Shown one piece after another: positions 9,140 through 17,612 of a DNA stretch of 64,000 nucleotides. The notes beneath the pieces were generated by a model. That model made no database searches, was not told the origin of the DNA, and saw only the letters and a list, made by a program, of their open reading frames with translations. Made by a program: the position numbers and the translations under genes. The stretch lies in NCBI RefSeq assembly GCF_011745665.1, contig NZ_CP050253.1, positions 1,463,418-1,527,417 on the forward strand, written 5' to 3'. Every line of letters begins with the position of its first letter. Within the stretch, counting starts at the first letter, position 1. Source of the DNA: Zophobihabitans entericus (GTDB taxonomy: Bacteria > Pseudomonadota > Gammaproteobacteria > Enterobacterales > Orbaceae).

Positions 9140-10090
9140 ATGACTAAGAAAGTGCAATTGGAACAAGCAGCAGCAGAATTTAGTAAAGCCACATCTACTC
9201 ATCCTTTCCTATTTGAATTACCACCAGCAGAAGGCCGAAAAGCGGTTAACTCCGTTCAGGATTCTAAAGTATTCAAACACCCGGTAACCATTGAAGACAG
9301 ACCGACTGATTTAGGTAAACTCGGTAAAATCAATGTGCGTATCATTAAACCGGAAGGCGCTAAAGGTAAACTTCCCGTTTACTTTTATATCCATGGTGCT
9401 GGTTGGGTGTTTGGTAATGCTCATACTCATGATAAGTTAGTGCGTGAACTTGCAGTCAGAACTAACTCTGTTGTGGTATTCCCTGAGTATAGTTTATCTC
9501 CGGAAGCAAAATATCCAACAGCGATCAATCAATGTTATGCCGTTCTTGAACAAACTGTCGCTAATGCCGCTAAAGAGAACTGGGACGTAAGTAATCTTAT
9601 CGTTTCTGGTGACAGCGTTGGTGGTAACATGGCAACTGTTATGACTATTATGGCTAAACAAAAAAATGGTCCAAAAATTAAAGGTCAGGTTCTGTTCTAT
9701 CCAGTAACTGACGCAAGTTTTGAAACAGGCTCTTATAATGATTTTGCCACTGATTACTTCTTATATAAAGAAGCGATGAAATGGTTCTGGGATCAATATA
9801 CTACGTCTGAAAAAGACAGAAATGAAATCACTGCCTCTCCATTACGTGCAACGATTGAGCAATTAAAAGGCTTACCAGAAGCCATCATTCTTAATGGTGA
9901 AGCAGACGTGCTCAGAGACGAAGGCGAAGCATATGCACGTAAATTACGTGAAGCAGGTGTTCCGGTAACGGCGGTTCGCTTCCAGGCAATGATTCATGAC
10001 TTTGTGATGCTTAACCCGTTAGACCAGACTAAAGCATGTCGCGCGGCAATGGACTTAGCCACAGCCTGGGTTAATCAAAGAAATAAATAA
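9140..10090 (+). CDS. alpha/beta hydrolase (HSL/acetyl-esterase type)
   Basis: A 316-aa esterase of the hormone-sensitive lipase family. The oxyanion-hole motif is HGAGW (85-89, a variant of HGGGW) and the nucleophile elbow is GDSVGG (Ser159). The likely acid is in GEADVLRDE and the base in IHDFVML. No signal peptide, so cytoplasmic. A strong AAGGAG site sets the start. It is monocistronic with a hairpin terminator after it. Short acyl esters are the usual substrates. Confidence 0.88.
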   Translation: MTKKVQLEQAAAEFSKATSTHPFLFELPPAEGRKAVNSVQDSKVFKHPVTIEDRPTDLGKLGKINVRIIKPEGAKGKLPVYFYIHGAGWVFGNAHTHDKLVRELAVRTNSVVVFPEYSLSPEAKYPTAINQCYAVLEQTVANAAKENWDVSNLIVSGDSVGGNMATVMTIMAKQKNGPKIKGQVLFYPVTDASFETGSYNDFATDYFLYKEAMKWFWDQYTTSEKDRNEITASPLRATIEQLKGLPEAIILNGEADVLRDEGEAYARKLREAGVPVTAVRFQAMIHDFVMLNPLDQTKACRAAMDLATAWVNQRNK

Positions 10091-10107
10091 TTAGTTTTTT
10101 TTATCTG

Positions 10108-10169
10108 TCAGGTTCAACGGGTAGTTATTGTGGATTAACATAATAGCCTTATCCGTTGAGCCTGATTTT
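10108..10169 (+). terminator. terminator-like hairpin after the esterase
   Basis: Arms TCAGGTTCAACGG and CCGTTGAGCCTGA pair over 13 positions with one G-T pair, separated by a 32-base loop and followed by TTTTG. Confidence 0.6.
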
Positions 10170-10315
10170 GATTTAGTAGATTTTATTTTTAACTATTTGA
10201 TTTATTTAAATATTTTTTAATTTAATGCTATGATTTATATCATGTAATTTTTATTTAGAATCAACTGTAATTGAGTATAATTCCATTATCTTATTCTTAT
10301 AAGGTGGTAATTGTA

Positions 10316-11110
10316 ATGACAACTCAGATACCATTTAAAGTCTATGCGTCAGATGATCATCTGCTAATTGTCGATGCGCCATTTTATACTCAAAAACACC
10401 GCCATCAGTTTCTGCACATCATTTTGACGCTTGACCATTATTCTATGGGTGTTCAGGTAGCAGGGCAGGATGTTATCTGCCAGGGACTCATCTTACAATC
10501 TAATACTGAACATGTACTGAATTTACAGGATAGGTCCAGCGTTCTGTTGTTAATTGATAATACATCTAGTCTGGGTCAGCTAATTAAAAAACGTTATCTT
10601 AACAGCGATAAGAAGTACTTTATTTTACCCATGCCAATGGTTTCTGCTCTGCGGGAGTTGTTTGCTAGCATATCAAATAACGTCATTGATACTAAAACTT
10701 ATCACCGGTATTGGGTAAGTTTTTATCAGATACTTGGACTGGAAAGCCATCTCTATTTGGTACAGGAAAAAGATCAACGTATTACCAAAGCACTAGAGCT
10801 GTTAAATGCTAAAGATAATTATCATCTTTCTCTGGCACAAGTGGCAGAAATGGTATACTTGTCTCCCAGTCGTTTTTCTCATCTTTTTAAAGAGTACACG
10901 GGGTGTACCTTAAAAAGTCATCTGTTATTTAAGCAGGTATTAAGTGCACTCATACTGGTGTCTAAAGGACGTTCTATCACAGAATCAGCACTGGAGGCCG
11001 GATTTGATTCTCCTTCCCATTTTTCTACCGCTTGCAAAAGACTGGTTGGGTTTTCTCCAAATATTATGTATCAGGTTAGCTGTTTTTTGAAAGTCGCTTT
11101 ATATTATTAA
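10316..11110 (+). CDS. AraC-family transcriptional regulator
   Basis: 264 aa from ATG 10316 (AAGGTGG site); the frame is also open from a TTG at 10271. The N-terminal cupin-like half contains HRHQFLHIILTL. The C-terminal double helix-turn-helix is standard: LSLAQVAEMVYLSPSRFSHL and ITESALEAGFDSPSHFSTAC followed by the FSP signature. The transglutaminase-like gene starts 38 bp downstream, so the pair is probably co-transcribed or regulator and target. Confidence 0.88.
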   Translation: MTTQIPFKVYASDDHLLIVDAPFYTQKHRHQFLHIILTLDHYSMGVQVAGQDVICQGLILQSNTEHVLNLQDRSSVLLLIDNTSSLGQLIKKRYLNSDKKYFILPMPMVSALRELFASISNNVIDTKTYHRYWVSFYQILGLESHLYLVQEKDQRITKALELLNAKDNYHLSLAQVAEMVYLSPSRFSHLFKEYTGCTLKSHLLFKQVLSALILVSKGRSITESALEAGFDSPSHFSTACKRLVGFSPNIMYQVSCFLKVALYY

Positions 11111-11148
11111 CACTATATTAAAGCCTCTGATAAATAAGGAGGTGTGAC

Positions 11149-11856
11149 ATGAAAAACTATTTAAAACCGACTCAATTTCTTGATTTCAATAATCCGGCTA
11201 TTCAACAGTTAATCAATGACAGGCACTGGAGAAGTCTGAATCAAAAAGAACAGATTTTACAGGTATATAACTTTGTCCGTGACGAGATTAAATTTGGTTT
11301 TAATGTGAATGATACTCTTAGCGCCTCTGTTATTTTGCAAGAGGGAATCGGGCAGTGTAATACTAAAACAATTCTGTTTATGGCAATATTGCGTGCTTTG
11401 GGTATTCCTTGCCGTCTACACGGATTCACTATCGATAAAAAACTGCAATCCGGTATTATGAATGGTGATGTTTATAATGCGATGCCTGATGAAATTGTGC
11501 ATACCTGGGCAGAGGTTTATTTCAACGATCGCTGGTATAAGATGGAAGGGCTGATTCTTGATGTCCCATATCTGACAGGATTACAACATAAGTTTGCCAG
11601 TAATTCCGGCGCCTTTTGCGGTTTTGCTGTGGCCACTCCAAATCTACAAGACCCGCCAGTATACTGGAATGGTGATAATGATACTTACATTCAAAAAGAG
11701 GGAATCGTACAGGATTTTGGTTTATTTGATGATCCTGATAGCTTTTTTGCCCTGCATTCACAAAAGATGAGCCCGGAACAGATGAAATTATTTGGCGATA
11801 AGCTGAGATATGACATCAATGATAATATTGCTGAAATCAGAAAAGAAGGTAAGTAA
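11149..11856 (+). CDS. transglutaminase-like cysteine protease-fold protein
   Basis: 235 aa with the transglutaminase-core triad region: Cys70 in EGIGQCNTKT and His118 in IVHTWAEVYFNDRWYKMEG. No signal peptide or membrane segment, so a cytoplasmic enzyme. Members of this group are peptidases, transglutaminases or uncharacterised. It starts with a strong AAGGAGG site just after the AraC-type gene, and together they form a two-gene unit. Function is not predictable beyond the fold. Confidence 0.82.
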   Translation: MKNYLKPTQFLDFNNPAIQQLINDRHWRSLNQKEQILQVYNFVRDEIKFGFNVNDTLSASVILQEGIGQCNTKTILFMAILRALGIPCRLHGFTIDKKLQSGIMNGDVYNAMPDEIVHTWAEVYFNDRWYKMEGLILDVPYLTGLQHKFASNSGAFCGFAVATPNLQDPPVYWNGDNDTYIQKEGIVQDFGLFDDPDSFFALHSQKMSPEQMKLFGDKLRYDINDNIAEIRKEGK

Positions 11857-12001
11857 TATTATTTGTATTTCAGGAATTTTTTAATAATTAGTCAGAGAAT
11901 ATTTAGCATTTTTTCTGACTATAAGCATGAATAATAAGTATCAATAGATATCAGATACAACATTGTGTTGTTGTATCTGATAGCTCTTCGCCTTAATAAA
12001 A

Positions 12002-12538
12002 TTACTTTTTATTCCAGTGTGTTTCAATAAAGCGTGCTCTGCCTGAACCGGTGCGGTAACGTTGATAGTGTTCAGGTTGCTTTTTATAGTAATCCTGATG
12101 GTATTCCTCAGCCCGGTAGAAATGTTTGGCTGGCAGAATATCAACCCGAATCGGATGATTAAACAAATGACTCTTTTCTAGTTGCTCTTTTGAAGCGAGC
12201 GCTTTCAGTCTTTGTTCTTCAGAATGATAGAAGATAACAGGTCGGTAAGATTCACCTCTGTCCGCAAATTGCCCGCCACCGTCAGTTGGGTCGATCTGCT
12301 GCCAGTAAATTTCCAGCAGTTCATCGTAAGAAATAATTGCAGGATCAAAGGTAATTTGCACTGCTTCAACATGCCCAGTTGTTTCTCTGCAGACTTCCTG
12401 ATAGGTTGGGTTTTCAACATGGCCGCCGGTATAACCTGAGACAACACTTTCTATACCATCATAAGTGTCAAAAGGTTTTACCATACACCAAAAGCAACCA
12501 CCGGCAAATGTGGCTTTCTCAAAATGACTTTCTACCAT
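12002..12538 (-). CDS. msrA: peptide-methionine (S)-S-oxide reductase MsrA
   Basis: 178 aa from ATG 12538, chosen for the GGGAGGA site; the frame runs on to 12571. The catalytic motif FAGGCFWC is present, with the conserved downstream blocks [29 protein letters not shown] and [17 protein letters not shown] sequence. It repairs methionine-S-sulfoxide in oxidised proteins using thioredoxin. No fused MsrB and no signal peptide, so the cytoplasmic form. It stands alone. Confidence 0.95.
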   Translation of the reverse strand: MVESHFEKATFAGGCFWCMVKPFDTYDGIESVVSGYTGGHVENPTYQEVCRETTGHVEAVQITFDPAIISYDELLEIYWQQIDPTDGGGQFADRGESYRPVIFYHSEEQRLKALASKEQLEKSHLFNHPIRVDILPAKHFYRAEEYHQDYYKKQPEHYQRYRTGSGRARFIETHWNKK

Positions 12539-12834
12539 AAATCCTCCCTGAATATATTTGTAGTGAATCAAGATTGGTTATTGCTAATATAAGCGACTTT
12601 TTTAAAGAATACATCTATTTAAGCAATAATAGAATCTGTATCAGGAGGAAAAATTTTGCAGTCAGAAGGAATAATTTAAAATGCGATAGTATTTTATGAT
12701 ACGAAATACTTTGATACAAAAAGAGTAATGAAGAGGACTATCATTTTACCTTTATCTAAGTAGCTTGGGATTGGGGCATAAAATAACATGTGTGTTATCA
12801 ATTATTTTCAGATACTATTTGCTCTCAGGAATGA

Positions 12835-13344
12835 TTGAGGGCATTTAACCAGAATATTGTTATGGATACTTTAGGACTTTTTATTATCGCTGCGGTTATT
12901 TTTATCGCCATAAATTTGTACTTTATTACAAAGATAATAACTTATTATACAAATGGTATTTTACTTAATTCTACGTTTAAAAAAGCGATGTTTGTTCCTG
13001 TTGTGATGCATTATATTGCGTTTTGTGTATTTTCAGTAGTGGGTATTTATGCTGTTGTGATGAGCTTCTTACTTTGGTCTACGCATCCTCTATTAAAAGA
13101 GTGGCCACTATTTTGGCAATTATGGTGGTATTGGGGCTTTATTTCTCCTGCTGTTGTGCTGCTTTATCTAAAGATAGATGATTTGAAAGTATTATTTATC
13201 GGGCAAAAAGAGATAAAGCACTCCAAAATAAAATCACTTATCTCTTTTATCTTTGTTACTATAACGATTATTGTTGTTTTGTCAGTGACTTCTGTAATCG
13301 GTTATTTATTTAGTCAATTACTTCATCGGCTTTTCTTCAGTTAA
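12835..13344 (+). CDS. four-helix membrane protein, unknown
   Basis: Four hydrophobic segments at about residues 13-35, 54-80, 93-117 and 136-160 with a short basic linker. The TTG at 12835 opens the frame and is preceded closely by CAGGA; ATG 12862 (MDTLGLFII) is a possible start but lacks a clear ribosome site. I recognise no family. Its stop abuts the remnant of an MFS permease, so it may border a deletion. Confidence 0.6.
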   Translation: MRAFNQNIVMDTLGLFIIAAVIFIAINLYFITKIITYYTNGILLNSTFKKAMFVPVVMHYIAFCVFSVVGIYAVVMSFLLWSTHPLLKEWPLFWQLWWYWGFISPAVVLLYLKIDDLKVLFIGQKEIKHSKIKSLISFIFVTITIIVVLSVTSVIGYLFSQLLHRLFFS

Positions 13345-13361
13345 TTTTATTTTCTAATTTT

Positions 13362-13565
13362 TTTGGTGCACGTTACTTAGCTACGTTGTTTGGCTTAACA
13401 TTACTTAGCCATCAAATTGGTGGATTTTTAGGTGCATGGTTTGGTGGGCTGGCAATACAACATTCAGGTAATTTATTGTGGGTCTGGTATGTGGATATTG
13501 CTCTGGCAGCAGTGGCGGCAATTGTTAATTTATTGATTAAAGAAGAAAAGCTAGTTAAAGCTTAG
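13362..13565 (+). pseudogene. 3' remnant of an MFS permease gene
   Basis: An open frame without a start reads FGARYLATLFGLTLLSHQIG, continues GGFLGAWFGGLAIQHSG and ends IKEEKLVKA. This is the last two membrane segments of an MFS permease (oxalate/formate or YbfB-like). About 68 codons of an expected 400 remain, directly after the unknown membrane gene. A terminator follows, which would be the original terminator of the lost gene. Confidence 0.7.
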
Positions 13566-13582
13566 AAGAATGTATTTTTATC

Positions 13583-13621
13583 AAAAAACCGCTATTACTT
13601 CATAAGTTATAGCGGTTTTTT
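13583..13621. terminator. bidirectional terminator
   Basis: A 13-bp perfect stem, AAAAAACCGCTAT and ATAGCGGTTTTTT, with A and T runs on both sides. It serves the decayed permease on the plus strand and possibly the acetyltransferase on the minus strand. Confidence 0.8.
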
Positions 13622-13676
13622 ATTTGTTAGATAAGTGAGAAAACTTATTTGAGAGTAGTGTGCACCGGAACACTAA

Positions 13677-14333
13677 TTACTGGTCAACCCATGTCCTATA
13701 GTTATTTGCAAGTTCTTGTAGATCATTAACGAATCTTCCCACATGAAAACCATCACATACTGCGTGATGCACTTGTATTGCTAATGGCATCAATATTTGA
13801 TTATCTTGCTCAATAAATTTTCCCAAAGTAAATATTGGTAACAGGTAATTATTATTACTTAAGACATTGAGATTAAAACTAGTAAAATTTACCCAAGGCA
13901 GGCTGGAAATATTAAAAAAATTAACAGGTTGCAGTTCTTGTGGGAATAAAGATGTAGCTTGTGAATAAGCATTGGTATCATTCATGCAGTTTTGGTAAAA
14001 ATGGATAAAAGATTCCTGATATTCTGTCCAGATACTGGCAAAAGTTTCACTCTCTTTATTAAGGATAGTGTAACCAGGATTGAGTTCACTCCAGTAACCA
14101 AGTTTACCTTGAGAATCTAAGCTCATACGAAACTCTTTATGTTGATTAACAATCGTTGTGAGCATATAGATTTGCGCGGGATAGATCTTTTTATGCCTCT
14201 TTTTTAATGCAGTGAGAAGACCGGTAATATTAATATTTACCGTCAAACTATAGGTGCAAGGTAGGTTATTCATATAGTGAAGATAATAACTTTTACGAGT
14301 CCAGTTATTTAGATCAAGTAGATTAAAGTTCAT
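13677..14333 (-). CDS. cat: type A chloramphenicol O-acetyltransferase
   Basis: 218 aa, the normal length for the trimeric CatA family. The active-site motif HHAVCDGFH is present (189-197), with the family blocks LDLNNWTRKSYYLHY at the N-terminus and SSLPWVNFTSFNLN. It should acetylate chloramphenicol from acetyl-CoA in the cytoplasm. The gene lies 18 bp downstream of a methyltransferase gene on the same strand and probably shares its transcript. It looks intact and has the base composition of its neighbours, so it may be an old chromosomal copy rather than a recent transfer. Confidence 0.9.
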   Translation of the reverse strand: MNFNLLDLNNWTRKSYYLHYMNNLPCTYSLTVNINITGLLTALKKRHKKIYPAQIYMLTTIVNQHKEFRMSLDSQGKLGYWSELNPGYTILNKESETFASIWTEYQESFIHFYQNCMNDTNAYSQATSLFPQELQPVNFFNISSLPWVNFTSFNLNVLSNNNYLLPIFTLGKFIEQDNQILMPLAIQVHHAVCDGFHVGRFVNDLQELANNYRTWVDQ

Positions 14334-14351
14334 CTGTGTCTCTCTAATTTT

Positions 14352-15008
14352 TTATTCTGTTTTCTCAAATGTCAGACTGGTAAACTCACGCTCAACTAAA
14401 GCTCCTGTTTTACTGATACTTTTATCTTTTTTATAGGCTTCATTTACTAATTTTAATGGAAGCTGATTGAACAGTTGTTTTACTTCTTCAACTTCATAGA
14501 GTTGGAAACCATAATTGATGAATGGTAGGTTTTGCATAAAAGATTTATGACAAAAAGTTATAACAAAATAACCATTTAATTTTAAGGCTTGATAGATATT
14601 TTGTAGTAATTTAATTGGTTCTTTCCAGAAGTAAAGTGTATTAACAGTTAAAATTTTATCAAATTGTGGTTCTATAAACGGTAAATTAACTCCATTATAT
14701 ATCTGATAATTTGCCATACCTGCATCTATATAAGGTTTATTTAACAAAATAGCCTGCTGATGCATAGTTGGAGAGATTTCCAACCCGGTATAATGAATAT
14801 CTTCAGCCAAAGATAAAATATAACTCAGTAACTCACCATTACCATAACCCAATTCAAGGATATTATCTTTTTTTTGAATTTGTAGATTGGTAATACCGTG
14901 CAATATGACTGATAGATTACTCATATTCATTAAATGGCCAAGCTTGATACCATCTTCACCTTCAGGACAACGTAACTGTGCGGCCAGGGCTTTTAATTGT
15001 TTTTCCAT
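14352..15008 (-). CDS. class I SAM-dependent methyltransferase
   Basis: 218 aa. The AdoMet-binding glycine loop ILELGYGNGELLSYI and the acidic post-II loop YTGLEISPTM are clear, followed by FDKILTVNTLYFWKEP, typical of ubiE/UbiG-like small-molecule methyltransferases. It is the first gene of a two-gene unit with cat. The substrate is unknown; linkage to an acetyltransferase hints at modification of small molecules or drugs but is not proof. Confidence 0.82.
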   Translation of the reverse strand: MEKQLKALAAQLRCPEGEDGIKLGHLMNMSNLSVILHGITNLQIQKKDNILELGYGNGELLSYILSLAEDIHYTGLEISPTMHQQAILLNKPYIDAGMANYQIYNGVNLPFIEPQFDKILTVNTLYFWKEPIKLLQNIYQALKLNGYFVITFCHKSFMQNLPFINYGFQLYEVEEVKQLFNQLPLKLVNEAYKKDKSISKTGALVEREFTSLTFEKTE

Positions 15009-15141
15009 TCTGTTTAATTATATTTTTAGGATATTTAAAATATAATGATAAGGTGACTTTTATATTATTACTACTATTAATTATTTAAGTCAGTGGTATT
15101 AGTCTTTCTAAAAACAGAGTAGGTATAAATAATATGTTTAT

Positions 15142-15816
15142 CTAAATTGTAATATTAAAATATCGGGATAATGATTTCTTACCTGACGGAGTAACAATTA
15201 ATTCTCTGCTATGTGGATGACGTGTGCACCATTTTTTATCCAGAATAAATTTTAATAACTGACTGCCTAATAGGCCGGAGAGGTGTTCCTTTCTTTCACT
15301 CCAGTCTAAACAAGCATAGGCAAATCTTTTTTTACTTTTTGTGGTTACTATTTCTTTAATATTTAGCCCCATTTGTGTCAGAGACTCACTGCCGATTGGA
15401 GTTAAAGAATATTCATTTTCTCCTGTAATCCACGCTTCTTGTTTCATAAAGGATAGGAGATCAACAGCAATTTTGCCAGCCATATGGTCATAACATGTTC
15501 TGCAATATTTTAGTTCATCAGGTGTTGTGCTTGGAATAGACTGAAGAGAAGAGGTCAGATTCATCAACGATTCAAGTAGCTGAGCAACAGCAGGAGATGC
15601 TAAACGAAAGTAGCGATATTTTCCTTGTTTTAAACACTCAATTAGCTTTTGTTCTACCAGTTTATTCAGGTGCACACTGGCTGTGGATGGTGCGATATCT
15701 ACCGCAATACTTAATTCAGTAGCGGTATAAGCGCGCCCATCCATTAACAGGCATAACATGTTTATTCGTGTCTTATCACCAATAACAGTAGAAATTTCTG
15801 CTAATTTATTTTGCAT
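15142..15816 (-). CDS. ArsR-family transcriptional regulator
   Basis: 224 aa. The N-terminal ArsR winged helix is clear (IGDKTRINMLCLLMDGRAYTA, then DIAPSTASVHLNKLVEQKLIE and GKYRYFRLAS). The long C-terminal part with YCRTCYDHMAGK and CLDWSERKEHLSG belongs to a known subgroup of ArsR-like regulators, not the short metal-sensing type. It is divergent from the P450-like gene, 89 bp away, over a perfect palindrome, so it probably represses both directions in response to a small organic ligand. Confidence 0.88.
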   Translation of the reverse strand: MQNKLAEISTVIGDKTRINMLCLLMDGRAYTATELSIAVDIAPSTASVHLNKLVEQKLIECLKQGKYRYFRLASPAVAQLLESLMNLTSSLQSIPSTTPDELKYCRTCYDHMAGKIAVDLLSFMKQEAWITGENEYSLTPIGSESLTQMGLNIKEIVTTKSKKRFAYACLDWSERKEHLSGLLGSQLLKFILDKKWCTRHPHSRELIVTPSGKKSLSRYFNITI

Positions 15817-15842
15817 TTTTTAACCATATCTTAAAACCATAT

Positions 15843-15858
15843 TTCGTTCAGGAACGAA
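15843..15858. promoter_or_regulatory. candidate ArsR operator
   Basis: Perfect palindrome TTCGTTC AG GAACGAA in the 89-bp gap between the divergent ArsR-type and P450-like genes. It is the only strong symmetric site there. Confidence 0.55.
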
Positions 15859-15905
15859 GTATGAAAATGACGTTAGTTTATTATTCAAGCTAAGCAGTCT
15901 ATAAC

Positions 15906-16895
15906 ATGACAAATAAAGAGTATCACATGGTAAATAAATGCCCAATACACATTAATTCACATGATGATGTGATTAAAGCGCTCACTGATGAACAGTTTTA
16001 TGTAAGACCTGTAAATCAGAAAGTTCCAAAAATTCTGGAGGGATCACTCGCCGGCAATGTTTTTGCTAGTTTAGTTCGGATGAGAGACGATCAGTTACAA
16101 ACAAAAATTAAGTTAGCTATTATCAATTCTATTGACCAATATGATGTTTCATTGTTATCTCAGCAAACATTCACTGTCGCAAAAATTCTTACTTTAAATT
16201 TGAAAAATACCCAGCAATTAAATCAGTTTATTGCCGATGTTCCAATATGTGTTATTGCCGGTTTATTTCAAATATCAGAAAGACATTGGCCAGAACTGGT
16301 TAATTATGTAAGAAGTTTTATTGATGATGTGATTCTTAACCCCCAGGAAGAAAGAGTACAACAGGCCGATTTAGCAACAAAATATCTGTTCCATATCATT
16401 AAAAAGAGTGAAGGTGGTTTGTTACAAAACCTGAGATTAGGATTTAAACAGCAAGGGATTGAAGACGATTTTCTGGTACTTAGTAATTGTATCGGTCTAT
16501 TTTTTCAAACTGCTGATGGTACATCAGGATTGCTCGGGCAGATGTTAATTCACTACTCAGATCTCAAGTCAGCTCCTGAAGATATTCTTACAGAGGTTTT
16601 AAGTCAAAATCCTCCGATTAAATTTACTAAAAGGTTTCCAAATAAAGAGACGAAACTAACAGGCCATGCTATTACAGAGGAAGATACTTTATTGCTAGAT
16701 TTAAAAACTGAGCAAGGCTCGGTTCCTTTTGGACTGGGTGAACACCAATGTCCAGGGAGTGAGTGGGCTAAAGCTATTTCACTCGCGGCATTTAATTATT
16801 TAAGAAGTTTACCACTTAATTCTTCTCTGTTTACAGATTATAGATGGAAAGAATTGGGTAATGCAGCGATACCTATATTTTATGATAAGGAATAA
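15906..16895 (+). CDS. small cytochrome P450-like protein
   Basis: 329 aa, shorter than usual P450s (about 400). The heme-binding loop PFGLGEHQCPG (274-284, thiolate Cys282) is complete and the I-helix region FFQTADGTSG is recognisable. I do not see a canonical ExxR motif of the K helix; the place reads TEVLSQNPPIKFTKR, which is unusual. ATG 15906 opens the frame, but ATG 15927 has the better AAAGAG site. It is followed at 2 bp by an ABM-domain gene and controlled by the divergent ArsR-type protein. Likely a heme monooxygenase or a degenerate relative; substrate unknown. Confidence 0.8.
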   Translation: MTNKEYHMVNKCPIHINSHDDVIKALTDEQFYVRPVNQKVPKILEGSLAGNVFASLVRMRDDQLQTKIKLAIINSIDQYDVSLLSQQTFTVAKILTLNLKNTQQLNQFIADVPICVIAGLFQISERHWPELVNYVRSFIDDVILNPQEERVQQADLATKYLFHIIKKSEGGLLQNLRLGFKQQGIEDDFLVLSNCIGLFFQTADGTSGLLGQMLIHYSDLKSAPEDILTEVLSQNPPIKFTKRFPNKETKLTGHAITEEDTLLLDLKTEQGSVPFGLGEHQCPGSEWAKAISLAAFNYLRSLPLNSSLFTDYRWKELGNAAIPIFYDKE

Positions 16896-16897
16896 AC

Positions 16898-17221
16898 ATG
16901 ATTGCAGTCATATTTGAATTAAAAGCAAAAGACGGATTTAAAGAGCAGTATCTGGACATTGCAGCTTCTCTAAAGCCATTACTTGAGGATATGGAAGGAT
17001 TCATTTCTATTGAGCGATTCCAAAGCTTAAATGATAGTGAAAAATTACTTTCACTCTCTTTTTGGGAAAATGAAGAGGCTGTTATTAAATGGCGAAACTT
17101 GGAACAACACCGGGCAGCTCAGGCAAAAGGTCGAAACTCTATTTTTGCGTATTATCGGTTACGGGTTGCTACAGTTATGCGAGATTATGGCTTAAAAGAG
17201 AGAGGAAGCACCACAGGATAG
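16898..17221 (+). CDS. antibiotic biosynthesis monooxygenase (ABM) domain protein
   Basis: 107 aa ferredoxin-like ABM domain (IAVIFELKAKDGFKEQYLD, EGFISIERFQS, LLSLSFWENEEAVIKWRN, HRAAQAKGR). Such proteins include cofactor-free monooxygenases and heme-degrading enzymes. The ATG comes two bases after the P450 stop with an AAGGA site inside the P450 end, so translation is coupled. The P450/ABM pair under one ArsR-type regulator suggests a small detoxification or catabolic unit. Confidence 0.85.
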   Translation: MIAVIFELKAKDGFKEQYLDIAASLKPLLEDMEGFISIERFQSLNDSEKLLSLSFWENEEAVIKWRNLEQHRAAQAKGRNSIFAYYRLRVATVMRDYGLKERGSTTG

Positions 17222-17612
17222 CCGTAACTATCATTTATAAATTTAATGTTTTGATTTATTTTAACATTTTAAGGGGGTAATCAACTACTATAGGAAGTGA
17301 TATTATTTTCGCTTTGATATGTGTCGTATCTAAATTTGTTCTTATCAAAAAATTCTCTCTTTCGATAAAATCCCTGACTTTTGTATTTAAAAAATACTTT
17401 AGTTTTACCAATTAAAGTATTTTAATAAACCCCATTTCTTTTAATGAAAAAAGTTAATTATCTGTTTTTTAATTTAATTATTTATTTTAAATAGCTTGAA
17501 ACGATCAATTTTTTATGTTTTGATCGTTATTATCAATATCAAATTATTATTGATGATTTGCATTTATTTACATTATAAAAAAATAAAATATAAAATCAGG
17601 AATGGTCAGGAC
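17222..17612 (+). other. intergenic upstream of the autotransporter, with an inverted repeat
   Basis: About 390 AT-rich bases with no credible gene. A perfect 11-bp inverted repeat, AAAATACTTTA (17391-17401) and TAAAGTATTTT (17413-17423), may end the ABM transcript or bind a regulator. The autotransporter promoter must lie here. The frame upstream of ATG 17613 is open from a TTG at 17496 but encodes an unlikely Lys/Ile-rich stretch. Confidence 0.55.

Noticed and set aside
17496..17612. Upstream extension of the autotransporter to a TTG start
   Set aside because: The extra 39 residues are Ile/Lys-rich with no conserved look; ATG 17613 has a ribosome site and begins the basic N-region of the signal.
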